The notes: generated from the sequence alone by a model not told the origin. DNA of 47,784 bases from Methanomassiliicoccales archaeon (GCA_038740345.1 JAVYMA010000015.1:1-47784); one strand, 5' to 3'. Positions 23,141 to 32,148 are shown, counted from the stretch's first letter. Numbers and translations: made by a program.

Positions 23141-24079
23141 ATGAATCTTTTCTGGATAGGTTTTTTCATCTTCATCCTATCTATGCTGGCCCTTGACCTT
23201 TTTGTCTTCAATCGCAAGGCCCATGAGATAGGTGTTAAGGAAGCAGTGAAACTAAGCGCCTTCTGGATATCCTTGGCCATCGCCTTCAATGCGCTTGTTT
23301 TTATCACTATGGGAACGGAAAAAGGCTTAGAATTCTCCACTGGCTATATTATAGAGCTTAGCCTGAGCGTGGATAATCTATTCGTATTCATATTGGTTTT
23401 TGGTTACTTTTGCACCCCAAAATTCTGCTTGCATAAAGTCCTATTTTGGGGCATTCTCGGAGCTTTGGTCTTTCGTGGCATCTTCATCATGGTTGGTGTT
23501 GCCCTATTAGAGCAGTTCTCTTGGGTCATCTATCTATTCGGCGGCTTTCTGGTGGTAACTGCCATCAGGATGGCTTTTGGGCACGACAAGAAAATCGATC
23601 CTAAGAAGAACTTGGCAGTGCGTGGGTTCAGTAAATTATTCCCGGTGACCGATGATTATCATGGGGATAAGTTCTGGGTGCGCCTGGCTGGAACAGGGAC
23701 GATAACCGCAACCCCTCTGCTGGTGACTCTTATTTTCGTCGAATCGACAGATATCGTCTTCGCTCTCGATTCTATCCCAGCCATCTTGGCCATAACGACT
23801 GATTCCTTCATAGTCTACACTTCGAACGCCTTCGCCATCCTGGGCCTCAGGTCACTTTTCTTTGCATTGTCGTCCGCCATCACTGCTTTCTGCTATCTAA
23901 AATATGGCTTAGCGGTAATTCTTAGCTTCGTAGGCGTCAAGATGCTAATCTCGGGAGTGGTGCATATCCCTGTAGTGGCTTCATTAGCTGTCATAGGGAT
24001 TGTTCTCGGAATCACTATCGGTGCGTCACTCTATAAGAATAGAGGAAGGGACACCTGCTTTGTGCCAGAACAAAGATAG
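23141..24079 (+). CDS. TerC-family integral membrane protein
   Basis: 312 residues from the ATG at 23141, supported by GAGG 5 nt upstream (a TTG at 23129 is the alternative). About nine hydrophobic helices; the family motifs are FSTGYIIELSLSVDNLFVFI, with acidic Glu and Asp residues inside the membrane, and FVESTDIVFALDSIPAILAI, with the matching second set. Such residues coordinate metal in the LysE superfamily; TerC/Alx homologues are linked to manganese export and tellurite or envelope stress. Members often supply Mn to exported enzymes. The gene diverges from the ubiquitin-like operon with 240 nt between and has a terminator-like hairpin downstream. Confidence 0.92.
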   Translation: MNLFWIGFFIFILSMLALDLFVFNRKAHEIGVKEAVKLSAFWISLAIAFNALVFITMGTEKGLEFSTGYIIELSLSVDNLFVFILVFGYFCTPKFCLHKVLFWGILGALVFRGIFIMVGVALLEQFSWVIYLFGGFLVVTAIRMAFGHDKKIDPKKNLAVRGFSKLFPVTDDYHGDKFWVRLAGTGTITATPLLVTLIFVESTDIVFALDSIPAILAITTDSFIVYTSNAFAILGLRSLFFALSSAITAFCYLKYGLAVILSFVGVKMLISGVVHIPVVASLAVIGIVLGITIGASLYKNRGRDTCFVPEQR

Positions 24080-24511
24080 GAAAATCGAAAACATGAAACC
24101 AATTTAATTTCGTTCGTTTGGCTCAGTAGAATTAACATATTGGTAGATGCTCAATCTCTCCCTACACATAGGGAGATTTTAAGCGCGAATAAAATGGTGA
24201 AATGTTTTTTGCACAGCCATATAACAAAGAGAGTCAATGACCAATGGTGGTGCGAAATGAACTCAATGATATCATTTACCAGTCGAGGTATCATTAGATC
24301 TGCTGGGGAGGAGAAGGATTCGCTTTATGAGACGTTGAATCGGCTATATTGCATTTAAAATTCCCTTTAAAGTTGAAATAAGGAATTATAGACCTCTTTT
24401 ATACCACAGCAAAGAGCTGGCTGAAGTTATTTTTTTATTTTTGCATACGAAACAATCCAGTTATCGGAAAGGTTCATTAGCATCCATGCAATTGCAGCGC
24501 CACGGTGCATC
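24080..24511. other. Intergenic stretch between TerC and trpS
   Basis: 432 nt without a convincing gene. A short plus-strand frame (about 54-72 codons, 24140-24358) is present, but it overlaps the terminator-like hairpin and resembles no known family; I do not call it. A TATA-like TTTTATACC near 24398 could serve trpS, leaving a leader of about 85 nt. Confidence 0.4.
24157..24180 (+). terminator. Terminator-like hairpin after the TerC gene
   Basis: TCTCCCTA-CACA-TAGGGAGA is a perfect 8-bp stem with a 4-nt loop directly followed by TTTT, 78 nt after the TerC stop. A stem of this length is not expected by chance more than about once in the window, and its place at the gene end supports a terminator or RNA-end processing site. 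Confidence 0.5.
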
Positions 24512-25630
24512 ATGGAAGGAGATTTCGTAGTCACCCCCTGGCAAGTGTCTGGAGAGATAGACTACGATCAGTTGATTCAACGCTTTGGCACAAAAAAAGT
24601 CGATGAAGCACTACTAGATAGGTTAGCACGCTATGGCCCGCTGCATCCGATGCTAAGGAGAGGAGTGGTGTATTCTCAGCGTGATGTAGAGTGGCTCTTA
24701 GACCTATATGATAAGGGGGTAAAGTTCAGCCTGTACACGGGCAGAGGCCCCTCGGGAAACACTCATCTAGGACACCTCATGCCCTGGATTTTTTGTAAAT
24801 ATCTTCAGGACATCTTTGACGCCCCCCTCTATTTTCAGATGACGGATGATGAGAAATTCCTTTTTAATGAGTCATTAACTCTAGAAGAGACCAAAGTCAG
24901 AGCCCTGGATAACGCCCTAGATGTGATTGCTTTAGGTTTCGATTCTAAGAAGACCAAAATAATAATTGACACAGATTGCATCAAGACTCTCTACCCACTT
25001 GCTCTGAAGGTGGCAAAGAAGGTTACATTTTCCACCGCCCGGGCGGTCTTTGGGTTCGACAACTCAACCAATATAGGGTCTATATTCTTCACTTCAATTC
25101 AGTCCGCTCCTTGCTTTTTGCCTACAATTCTTGAAGGTAAGAATGTACCTGTACTCATACCATGCGGTATCGATCAGGATCCACACTTCCGCGTGACCAG
25201 GGATGTGGCTGAGAGCTTAGGCTTCTATAAACCTGCTCTTCTGCACACCAAGATGTTTCCTGGCCTTAGCGGCGGAGATAAGATGTCATCTTCGATTCCT
25301 GAGAGCACCATCTATACTACAGATACGCCAAAGATTGTAAAGAAGAAAGTAAGCAATGCATTCACTGGCGGCGCAGTAAGTGCTGAGGAGCAAAGAAAGA
25401 CAGGAGGAAAGCCAGAAGTCTGCGCTGTATTCAAATATCAATATTACTTATTCGAACCAGACGATAAGGCCTTGGATGATCTGGCCTTCCGATGTCGGAA
25501 CGGGGAGGTGCTTTGTGGGGAGTGTAAGAAGTTGCTCACCGATCGCCTTCTGCGTTTCCTCGAAGAGCATCAAAAACGTAGGGATGAAGCTCGAGCTAAA
25601 TTGGATGATTTCCTGATGAAATGCCCGTGA
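24512..25630 (+). CDS. trpS: Tryptophanyl-tRNA synthetase
   Basis: 372 residues, an archaeal/eukaryotic-type class I synthetase. The HIGH-like motif is GNTHLGH (82-88), preceded by YTGRGPSG; the KMSKS loop appears as GDKMSSS in LHTKMFPGLSGGDKMSSS. The segment IPCGIDQDPHFRVTRDVAESLG is typical for TrpRS of archaea and distinguishes it from TyrRS. It charges tRNA-Trp with tryptophan at the expense of ATP. No Shine-Dalgarno sequence ahead of the ATG; short leader or own promoter in the 432-nt gap. Followed 303 nt later by pheS on the same strand. Confidence 0.96.
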   Translation: MEGDFVVTPWQVSGEIDYDQLIQRFGTKKVDEALLDRLARYGPLHPMLRRGVVYSQRDVEWLLDLYDKGVKFSLYTGRGPSGNTHLGHLMPWIFCKYLQDIFDAPLYFQMTDDEKFLFNESLTLEETKVRALDNALDVIALGFDSKKTKIIIDTDCIKTLYPLALKVAKKVTFSTARAVFGFDNSTNIGSIFFTSIQSAPCFLPTILEGKNVPVLIPCGIDQDPHFRVTRDVAESLGFYKPALLHTKMFPGLSGGDKMSSSIPESTIYTTDTPKIVKKKVSNAFTGGAVSAEEQRKTGGKPEVCAVFKYQYYLFEPDDKALDDLAFRCRNGEVLCGECKKLLTDRLLRFLEEHQKRRDEARAKLDDFLMKCP

Positions 25631-25933
25631 TAATTAATTGGAACGAGTCATTTTGATTGTTCACTGCCCTGGTCCTTACCATATGCTAACATCATTCTCA
25701 TTTTTGACAGATCTTTCAAATATTGGCTCGATGAAAATAATAAAATCAAGAACTCAGTCGATTTTCAGAAACCTGTGGCCCCCAAAATTGTTAAGCTTTC
25801 TTTCACTTTGATAACATAAATTTGAACGCTGAAAATCGAGACTTTTAATTATGATTACCTTCAAAAAGATGTGAATTTGAATGGACTTTGTGACCCATAA
25901 GTCAGAAATAGGGCCAATTGACTCCACCTCCTC
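25631..25933. other. trpS-pheS intergenic stretch with an 11-bp inverted repeat
   Basis: 303 AT-rich nt. It holds a perfect inverted repeat, TCGATTTTCAG at 25758-25768 and CTGAAAATCGA at 25829-25839, with 60 nt between and TTTT shortly after the second arm. It could end trpS transcription or form a leader structure of pheS. By rough estimate about one such repeat is expected by chance in this window, so it is weak evidence. No small gene is seen. Confidence 0.3.
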
Positions 25934-27457
25934 ATGAGCACCTCTCAGATCCTTGCAGAGCTGAGCAATCAGGAGAAAAAAGTGCTTCTGGCGTTGGAAA
26001 AGCTCGGAGGAGCAGCCAGTCCAGAGAAACTGTTAGAGACAGGAAGCTTCTCTCAGTTGGTGGAGGTAATGAATGGAGCTAATTGGCTTCAGTTAAAGGG
26101 TCTGGTAGAGGTAAAGGAATCCCCGCTTAAGGTATATGCGATCAAGAACAAAGAAGCGGCTAAAAGACCGCTTCCTGAAAGAAAAGCCCTATTGGCTATT
26201 TCAGCGGCTGGGGGCTCTGTTAAAATAACCGATTTGGAAGCATCTATCGGCAGAGCCGAAACTCAAATCGCTATAGGATGGCTGAGGAGAAAAGGTTTGG
26301 CCAATCTTGAAAAGGTCGGAAACGAGAGTGTGATAACTCTTACGGATGAGGGAAGGAAAGCCCTGAATGAAAAAATGGAAGATGAGAAGGTATTAGAGGA
26401 TTTGGCTAAGAAGGACATGCCTGAGGGCCAGCTTTCAACTAAAATAATCAACATGCTAAAAAGCAGACAAGATCTGATAATCGAGAAAAGCATGGTTTCG
26501 CGGCAGATCCTTTTAACTCCACAAGGAAAGGAGGTCTTGGCAGTAGGTATTGAATTAAAAGAGGAGGTGGCCCAGCTCACACCAGAGCTTATTCAAACTG
26601 GTAAGTGGAGAGAAGTAAGCTTTCGCCGGTACGATGTCAATGCTTTCGCACCAATTTCCCACCCCGCCAAGAAACATCCTCTGACAAGGATAGCTGACGA
26701 AATACGGCGCATTTTCCTACAGATGGGGTTCGAAGAGATTGATGAAGAGTATGTCCAGCCTGCTTTTTGGGATATGGACGCCCTCTTCACGCCACAAGAC
26801 CATCCCGCCAGGGATATGCAGGACACATTCTATCTAAAGAATCCCGCCCGCATCCCCTTAGATCAGGAGGCCGAGTTGGTAGAAAAGGTGAGGAAAGTTC
26901 ATGAGCATGGGGGTGGAACTGGCTCACTGGGTTGGAGGTATAAGTGGTCAAAAGAGGAGGCGGAGAGAGCTCTTTTGCGAACTCATACCACGGTGAACAC
27001 GATCCGATATCTGGCGAAGCATCCTAACCCGCCGGTGAAGGTTTTCTCTCTTTCTCGTGTCTTCCGTAAGGAGGCCATAGATTCAACGCATCTCCCTGAG
27101 TTCGTTCAGATAGAAGGAATAGTAATGGAAAAGAATGGTTCTTTCGACATGTTGGTCGGTATTCTTAAGGAGTTTTACAAGAGGATGGGTTTCGAGCAGA
27201 TCCGTGTCCGGCCAGGGTATTTCCCCTATACCGAGCCATCTTTGGAGGTCGAAGTCATGTGGAATGGAAAATGGATGGAGTTGGGAGGAGCTGGGATATT
27301 TAGACCAGAGGTGACGGCTCCATTCGGTGTCAAGTACCCTGTACTTGCATGGGGTCAGGGGTTTGAGCGTCTGGCCATGCTGCGTTGGAATTTAAAGGAC
27401 ATAAGGGATCTCTACATCACTGACATCGAGATGTTGCGGGAAAGCCCTATATTTTAA
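25934..27457 (+). CDS. pheS: Phenylalanyl-tRNA synthetase alpha subunit
   Basis: 507 residues, normal for archaeal PheS. Residues 1-200 are the N-terminal winged-helix modules that contact tRNA (LSNQEKKVLLALEKLGGAAS, and repeated HTH-like parts). The class II catalytic core follows: HPLTRIADEIRRIFLQMGFEEI, FWDMDALFTPQDHPARDMQDTFY (motif 2 region), LLRTHTTVNTIRYL, FSLSRVFRKEAIDSTHLPEFVQIEG and the motif 3 stretch AWGQGFERLAMLRW. It pairs with PheT to form the alpha2-beta2 enzyme; pheT, often adjacent in archaea, is not here, and the next gene converges from the other strand. Confidence 0.97.
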   Translation: MSTSQILAELSNQEKKVLLALEKLGGAASPEKLLETGSFSQLVEVMNGANWLQLKGLVEVKESPLKVYAIKNKEAAKRPLPERKALLAISAAGGSVKITDLEASIGRAETQIAIGWLRRKGLANLEKVGNESVITLTDEGRKALNEKMEDEKVLEDLAKKDMPEGQLSTKIINMLKSRQDLIIEKSMVSRQILLTPQGKEVLAVGIELKEEVAQLTPELIQTGKWREVSFRRYDVNAFAPISHPAKKHPLTRIADEIRRIFLQMGFEEIDEEYVQPAFWDMDALFTPQDHPARDMQDTFYLKNPARIPLDQEAELVEKVRKVHEHGGGTGSLGWRYKWSKEEAERALLRTHTTVNTIRYLAKHPNPPVKVFSLSRVFRKEAIDSTHLPEFVQIEGIVMEKNGSFDMLVGILKEFYKRMGFEQIRVRPGYFPYTEPSLEVEVMWNGKWMELGGAGIFRPEVTAPFGVKYPVLAWGQGFERLAMLRWNLKDIRDLYITDIEMLRESPIF

Positions 27458-27776
27458 ACACTCACTGGTTTGACAAGAATTTATGACCATTTAATCTGCC
27501 AGATCCAGAGGCCTTGTCGATACGAAGCTCAAGAGAAGGAAGACAAGAGCGGGAAAGAGAGATAAGGTGGTCAAGTTGGCAGGAATCTTTATTGTGCTCT
27601 GTCTCGTAGATGAAAGGGCACTGAAGCTCTCACTCGCATTTTATAATTTAAAATTTGAAAAGAGGATTGAAAATACTGGGCAATCATGATTAAATTGAAT
27701 TTACAACGATCAAAAAATGTTGATTCTCGGAAAGGTGGAAGGGGACAACGCTTGAAAAATACTTCTATCACAGAAC
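27458..27776. other. Intergenic stretch between converging genes
   Basis: 319 nt between the ends of pheS and the winged-helix/TPR gene. It has AT-rich tracts (around 27640-27660 and 27680-27720) that may end both transcripts. Short open frames on both strands look random. I see no RNA gene or repeat. Confidence 0.4.
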
Positions 27777-29063
27777 TTATGCCTCTTGCCCCCATTTTTT
27801 CGGAGGATTCGCCTTTATCTCGTACTCCTTCGCTTTCTCCGGCATACCTGCCAAAGAGTAGGCTTCAGCTAACCTTTTGTACCAAAGGGTTTTGTCTTTG
27901 GCCTTGGTTATGGCGAGACTCTTGCTCAAATAGCGGAGGGCTTCAGCATGGCTCCCCAAACGAAGGTTTGCCGTTCCCATGAGTAGATAGCCCTTCTCTA
28001 TGCTCTCAGGGTCCGATAGAGCACCCCTGCTGGCTAGAGATGACATCAAAGTCAGCGCTTTACCGAAATCCCCCTTCATAATCAAAGCCTCAGCCATTTC
28101 CATCTCTAAGCATGGGTTAGGAGCTTGAGATCCCATGCTCTTTGCTTGAATGAACACTTCGATCGCATCATCTATCCTTCCCACGTCCTTCAATGCCCTA
28201 CCTTTATTCAAGAGTCCATCGAATTTCTCGCCAGGGTCTCTAGATTTAATCATCTCATCGCATACTTTGAAGCAGTAATCATAATTCTTGACGAGACGAG
28301 CGCACTCTCCCTGAATGCTCCTAATTTTAGCTGCGTAGCGCTCCGATGGCCTATCTAGACAAGAGATAATATTGAAAAGATCCTCATCCGCTTCCTTTAA
28401 GAGAATGCTTCCTTTGGCAGCAAGCAGCATCTCTGCCTCTTTTTTTCTATTCGCAGAAATCAGGTGATACAACCTTTCCCTATACTCATCCTTGGATAGC
28501 CAATAATCGGCCGCAAAGCTATGAGCTTCCCTGACTATGGTGTGGGGGAGAATGGCCATGACCTCACGCCTAAGTTCGGCTGGGAGTTCCACCATTCCAT
28601 CCCTATTCACGGGGAGAAGAGCGATGCTGGTCTCCGGCAATGCGTCCCTGAGGAAAGCTCGCCGAAAAACTGAAGCCATTTCGAGGACTCTGCGATTCTG
28701 TTCGGAAAGTGATTCATACAGCTCCTTGCCCCTAAGCTTTCGGATATCGGTCGATGGTCCTGTATCAATTCCCTCGTGGATAGCAAACTCCCTGATCTTT
28801 GTGGCTCTTTCCTCTCCCTTCTCGGTCAGGAAATAGACTTTACGTTTGTTCTTCCCCCTCTTAATGTGAGCGAGGCGCTCCTCGATATAACCTGCCTCTC
28901 TCAACTTTTTCAGCTCTACAGCCGCATGCGCTCTGGATATTATCAATGCCTGAGCAATACCGTCTTGACTTAGATCAAAAGGCACATCGAAGTTATCCTT
29001 GAATCTTTGATATTGAGATACATAAAGCAGTATCCGTTCCGAGACTGTTAATGCGGTCGTCAT
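27777..29063 (-). CDS. Winged-helix transcription regulator with TPR domain
   Basis: 428 residues. Residues about 1-80 form a winged helix of MarR/TrmB type: ERILLYVSQYQRF, FDLSQDGIAQALIISRAHA with recognition helix (AAVELKKLREAGYIEER) and the wing (KRGKNKRKVYFLTEKGEE). Residues 80-240 are a helical linker. From about 240 to 420, TPR-type helical repeats appear: FDGLLNKGRALKDVGRIDDA, then CLEMEMAEALIMKGDFGKAL, YLLMGTANLRLGSHAEALRY and LWYKRLAEAYSLAGMPEKA. DNA-binding plus TPR suggests a regulator controlled by a partner protein or peptide. Targets unknown; the closest gene (29196) is on the same strand upstream, separated by 132 nt. Confidence 0.8.
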   Translation of the reverse strand: MTTALTVSERILLYVSQYQRFKDNFDVPFDLSQDGIAQALIISRAHAAVELKKLREAGYIEERLAHIKRGKNKRKVYFLTEKGEERATKIREFAIHEGIDTGPSTDIRKLRGKELYESLSEQNRRVLEMASVFRRAFLRDALPETSIALLPVNRDGMVELPAELRREVMAILPHTIVREAHSFAADYWLSKDEYRERLYHLISANRKKEAEMLLAAKGSILLKEADEDLFNIISCLDRPSERYAAKIRSIQGECARLVKNYDYCFKVCDEMIKSRDPGEKFDGLLNKGRALKDVGRIDDAIEVFIQAKSMGSQAPNPCLEMEMAEALIMKGDFGKALTLMSSLASRGALSDPESIEKGYLLMGTANLRLGSHAEALRYLSKSLAITKAKDKTLWYKRLAEAYSLAGMPEKAKEYEIKANPPKKWGQEA

Positions 29064-29195
29064 GTTTTTCGCAAGTCGCTGACGGATTTAAAAAACTAAG
29101 ATTCTGATTATTACAATTGAATTACCACTAATTCGACAAAGGTAATTAAAAATTGAAGTGAAAAAAATTGTCAGGTAATATGATTCAAGCTTAAG

Positions 29196-29747
29196 TCATT
29201 GGCCGTTCTTCTTTTTCTCATTTGAGTAATAGGCCATCAGCCCTAAGGTAAATAACACCAAACCAGCTATGACGGCTGGGAAATACAGGGGAAATGGTCC
29301 CCTGCTCTCTGGTGCAAAGGGGAAGATAGAATCGTGCTGTATGACCTTTTGCCCCTCACCTGCATCAATACCAGCAATGGTGTTATCGATCACATAATAA
29401 TATATACCATCATCTGGAGCCGTGAAAACAGTCTTAGAGGAGACTACACCTAAATCCTTGAATAACGCTGCACCTTTCCATCCCATACTTTCTTTTCCGA
29501 CTTCGATATAGCTAAAATACTGTTCTTGATTGAATATGAAGACATCCATCATATCGCCGTAGGAGATGAATGAAATCTTCTCTCCCTTCTTCATTTCACC
29601 TGCCCGCACCACATATTCTTGCTCATCAATCTGGTAAGTGAATTTCTGGTGCCCCTCTCCAAAATCGCAGGCTTCAGCCTCAGCCATGGAGAAGATCGTA
29701 AAAGAGAGCATCAGAACCACGACAATCGACACCACTCCGATTTTCAT
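29196..29747 (-). CDS. Exported membrane-anchored protein of unknown function
   Basis: 183 residues, not recognised. Residues 1-24 are a signal peptide (KIGVVSIVVVLMLSFTIFSM) and the predicted mature part begins near EACDFGEGHQ. The exported domain of about 125 residues is rich in aromatic residues and beta-strand pattern (FTYQIDEQEYVVRAGEM, YYYVIDN). A single membrane helix (about residues 155-175, FPAVIAGLVLFTLGLMAYYS) and a short Lys-rich cytosolic tail (NEKKKNGQ) end it, so most of the protein faces outside. GGAGG lies 9 nt ahead of the ATG. It diverges from dtdA. The small beta domain resembles exported Gram-domain or EMP24/GOLD-like proteins in pattern only. Confidence 0.7.
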   Translation of the reverse strand: MKIGVVSIVVVLMLSFTIFSMAEAEACDFGEGHQKFTYQIDEQEYVVRAGEMKKGEKISFISYGDMMDVFIFNQEQYFSYIEVGKESMGWKGAALFKDLGVVSSKTVFTAPDDGIYYYVIDNTIAGIDAGEGQKVIQHDSIFPFAPESRGPFPLYFPAVIAGLVLFTLGLMAYYSNEKKKNGQ

Positions 29748-29830
29748 AATTAAGCCTCCTCACCATTAAGGCTGGAATTGACCATTAAAATTTCGCTGGA
29801 AGCAGGCCTTTGGAAGGAGGGATTATATCC

Positions 29831-30685
29831 GTGATAAAGATTGAACAGCATATGCGCTTGTTATTGTCCTCTTCCACCGATGTAGCTAGTTTAGGCATAC
29901 GCGACGCTCTTCTTGCGCGCTCAGGTTGGCAAACAATCGCTCAGTTCCATGGCTCGCCGGTTTTCCGTAGGGGGGAGGATATTCTAGCCACATCCAGCTC
30001 TAATCATCTTTTCCATGATGAAATAGATAAAGAATTCGAGATGAACATAAACCAGAATATTGACGAATTGGTCTTTCTCTCTCGTCACAAAGCGGTCTCT
30101 GAAATACCCACACTAACGGTGCACGCCATCGGCAATTTCGGTAATGCAGATTACGGTGGTCGAGAGGGAGTTCTTGTTGAATCCATGCCTGATGCCATGA
30201 CCTCAGCCTTAAGGCAACTTGTCTCTTCAGCCAAAGGGCTTGAATTCCAGGTATCTTTCGAAGTAACTCATCACGGCCCATACATCAGCAAACCTGCCAT
30301 GTTCATAGAGATCGGGTCTTCTGAAAGGCAATGGAGTAATAAGGAGGCGGCAGAGGCCATCGCCCGTACTCTGCTCGAGACTAGGACGCTAAGTTCGCCA
30401 AAGGTGATCGGGATTGGTGGAGGCCATTACGCACCACGCTTTACCGAGCTGGCCTTAGCGAAGAAAGTCTCGTTTGGCCATATGATCCCTAATCATTTCG
30501 TGGATATATGCGATGATAATTCCTTGAGGAGAGCCATAGAGTTGGCTTTAGAGAGGACGGAAAGGGCAAACCTCGTCTATATCCACAAAAAATCTATGTC
30601 GCGCGCTCGTGCCACTCACATTAAAAGAATGGTGAAGGAAATGGGAGTTGAAGTAGTGGACTCTTCATATTTCGATGAATTATGA
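29831..30685 (+). CDS. dtdA: D-aminoacyl-tRNA deacylase, archaeal DtdA type
   Basis: About 284 residues. The start is taken as GTG 29831 because AGGAGG lies about 10 nt upstream; ATG 29852 (MRLLLSSS) is the other candidate. Signature stretches of archaeal DtdA/plant GEK1 are clear: FLSRHKAVSEIPTLTVHAIGNFG, the metal-site EVTHHGPYI, and VIGIGGGHYAPRFTELAL. The enzyme removes D-amino acids wrongly attached to tRNA, recycling the tRNA, and is unrelated in fold to bacterial Dtd. It sits among other tRNA-related genes (TrpRS, PheS, aRF1, ArgRS). Its stop overlaps the end of the converging zinc-ribbon membrane gene by a few bases. Confidence 0.95.
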   Translation: MIKIEQHMRLLLSSSTDVASLGIRDALLARSGWQTIAQFHGSPVFRRGEDILATSSSNHLFHDEIDKEFEMNINQNIDELVFLSRHKAVSEIPTLTVHAIGNFGNADYGGREGVLVESMPDAMTSALRQLVSSAKGLEFQVSFEVTHHGPYISKPAMFIEIGSSERQWSNKEAAEAIARTLLETRTLSSPKVIGIGGGHYAPRFTELALAKKVSFGHMIPNHFVDICDDNSLRRAIELALERTERANLVYIHKKSMSRARATHIKRMVKEMGVEVVDSSYFDEL

Positions 30686-31444
30686 ATCTATCAGTTCCTG
30701 CCCACAGATGGGGCATATGCGCCATTGTGGCTGTACTGGAGAATAGCAGTTGGGGCATTCTAATCCTGTGTTAGGCAGAGTTACGTTCGAGCTCTTTTCC
30801 CAAGAAACGGCTTTCTCCTTAGTCTCTCGCGATTCAGATTTAACGGTTTTCATTGTAGGCTGCAAAACTCCACGAAGATAAGAGCTGCCTCCAGTCGCTA
30901 CGAATTTGCCCCTTCGCGCTAAAGCCTCCAAATAATCAATGGTCAATATGGTTCCACCAGCTAAGGATAAAACACCACCAAAAACCGACATGAATAAAGC
31001 GGGACCGAACGCGGTGGCTATGCCCCGCTCCATATCTTGATTAACCTCCCAGACCACCAAGACGATAGCCACCACGCCAAAAGATGCTGAGATTAGGGAT
31101 CCTAAAGCCGACGGCCCTTTAAATCTCCTCCAACCCTTTTCTGCAAGGATGTCTAGGCATGACAATATGGCACAAAGCGCTCCGCTCATAGGTATCAAAA
31201 AGGCCAACGAGGTAAAGCCGCCTTTAGCGATCATATCCCATAAGGAGAGTTGTTGGGATGGTAAAATGGACCAACTTAGCACCAGCGAGGAGGACATTAT
31301 GGCACCGCCTATCACGCAGAAGGTAATGCCTAGGACCACTGACAGATGGGTTATTGGCCTCACCAATGGGCCTTTCATCTTACTGGAAGATATCTTAATC
31401 ATGGTATTTTTCTCAGCTTCGCTTATATCTTCCTCTATACTCAA
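30680..31444 (-). CDS. Zinc-ribbon membrane protein, unknown function
   Basis: About 254 residues. The proposed TTG start at 31444 overlaps the stop of pyrH (TTGA), implying coupling; ATG 31402 is a safer alternative. Four membrane helices (about residues 32-55, 75-98, 112-135, 150-175) are followed by a hydrophilic stretch and a C-terminal zinc ribbon with two C-x2-C knuckles (LECPNCYSPVQPQWRICPICGQEL). Archaeal proteins with such a layout are common and mostly uncharacterised; the ribbon faces the cytosol. Located in a two-gene unit with UMP kinase. Confidence 0.7.
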   Translation of the reverse strand: MSIEEDISEAEKNTMIKISSSKMKGPLVRPITHLSVVLGITFCVIGGAIMSSSLVLSWSILPSQQLSLWDMIAKGGFTSLAFLIPMSGALCAILSCLDILAEKGWRRFKGPSALGSLISASFGVVAIVLVVWEVNQDMERGIATAFGPALFMSVFGGVLSLAGGTILTIDYLEALARRGKFVATGGSSYLRGVLQPTMKTVKSESRETKEKAVSWEKSSNVTLPNTGLECPNCYSPVQPQWRICPICGQELIDS

Positions 31445-32124
31445 TCGCCCACCACCGTTCCCTTTATCTTCTCGCCCCTGATGGCTGCCTTAAGTTCTTC
31501 CAAGTCCCTGCCGTTGACTATGTAAATGGGGATGCGGGAGCGCAAGGCTGACTCTGCGCCTTTGCGGTCGAAAATGTCCGATGGACCGGCCGAATGAGAA
31601 CCTTTATCGACCAGCTCATAGAGCTGCTGATGCGTCAGGCGTTCGAATCTCACCGCCTCTTTGTTGCTCTTCGGATCCGAAGAGTAGGCAGCGTCGACAG
31701 AGGTGGCGTTGACGATCCTTTTGGCTTTTAGCCCCTCTGCCACGAGAGCTGATACCGCGTCCGTTGTATGGCCAGGCACAGTTCCGCCCATCACTAATAT
31801 ATTCCCTTTGCGAGCCTCGCGCACTGCCTCTTCAACCGAGCGGGGAATGGAACCGAACGCATCTTGGCCCAGCGCTAACTGTAACAGTTTAGCGTTCATA
31901 CGGGTAACCTCGATTCCTAGTTCATCCTGCTGCTCACGCGAGGCTCCCAGCTCTCTCGCAGTGGATATGTAGTATCGCGCCACCTTACCACCGCCGCATA
32001 CCAAGACCAGGCGGTATTCCTTGGACAATGAACGCATGAGTTGGGCAATTTCTAAAATGCGCTTTCCATCATTCTCGCCAGGTACTAGAATCGACCCTCC
32101 CAGAGAAACAACCACGTAGTCCAT
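31441..32124 (-). CDS. pyrH: UMP kinase (uridylate kinase)
   Basis: 227 residues from the ATG at 32124 (MDYVVVSLGGSILVPG); the frame stays open to 32274 but that part is inside the divergent aRF1 gene. Amino-acid kinase fold with VSLGGSI, LVLVCGGGKVARYY (Gly-rich), TRMNAKLL, VMGGTVPGHTTDAVSALVAEG and VNATSVDAAYSSDPK, all of which match archaeal PyrH. It converts UMP to UDP in pyrimidine synthesis. It diverges from aRF1 and both may use the same central TATA element. The downstream zinc-ribbon membrane gene overlaps its stop. Confidence 0.95.
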   Translation of the reverse strand: MDYVVVSLGGSILVPGENDGKRILEIAQLMRSLSKEYRLVLVCGGGKVARYYISTARELGASREQQDELGIEVTRMNAKLLQLALGQDAFGSIPRSVEEAVREARKGNILVMGGTVPGHTTDAVSALVAEGLKAKRIVNATSVDAAYSSDPKSNKEAVRFERLTHQQLYELVDKGSHSAGPSDIFDRKGAESALRSRIPIYIVNGRDLEELKAAIRGEKIKGTVVGD

Positions 32125-32139
32125 GCCAACCCCAACAGC

Positions 32140-32148
32140 TTTATAAAG
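32140..32148. promoter_or_regulatory. Shared TATA-like box between pyrH and prf1
   Basis: TTTATAAAG inside GCTTTATAAAGGC is nearly symmetric. Its centre is 20 nt from the pyrH ATG on one side and about 50 nt from the aRF1 ATG (32195) on the other. Thus a single box could direct a nearly leaderless pyrH transcript and an aRF1 transcript starting near 32170. No other TATA-like site lies in the interval. Confidence 0.45.

Noticed and set aside
24140-24358. Small plus-strand frame of 72 codons after the TerC gene
   Set aside because: It spans the terminator-like hairpin, has no ribosome site and resembles no family, although a small protein from an inner ATG cannot be fully excluded.
27595-27625. 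Possible box C/D small RNA (TAGATGA ... CTGA)
   Set aside because: Boxes are imperfect and too close together; no C'/D' pair was found.
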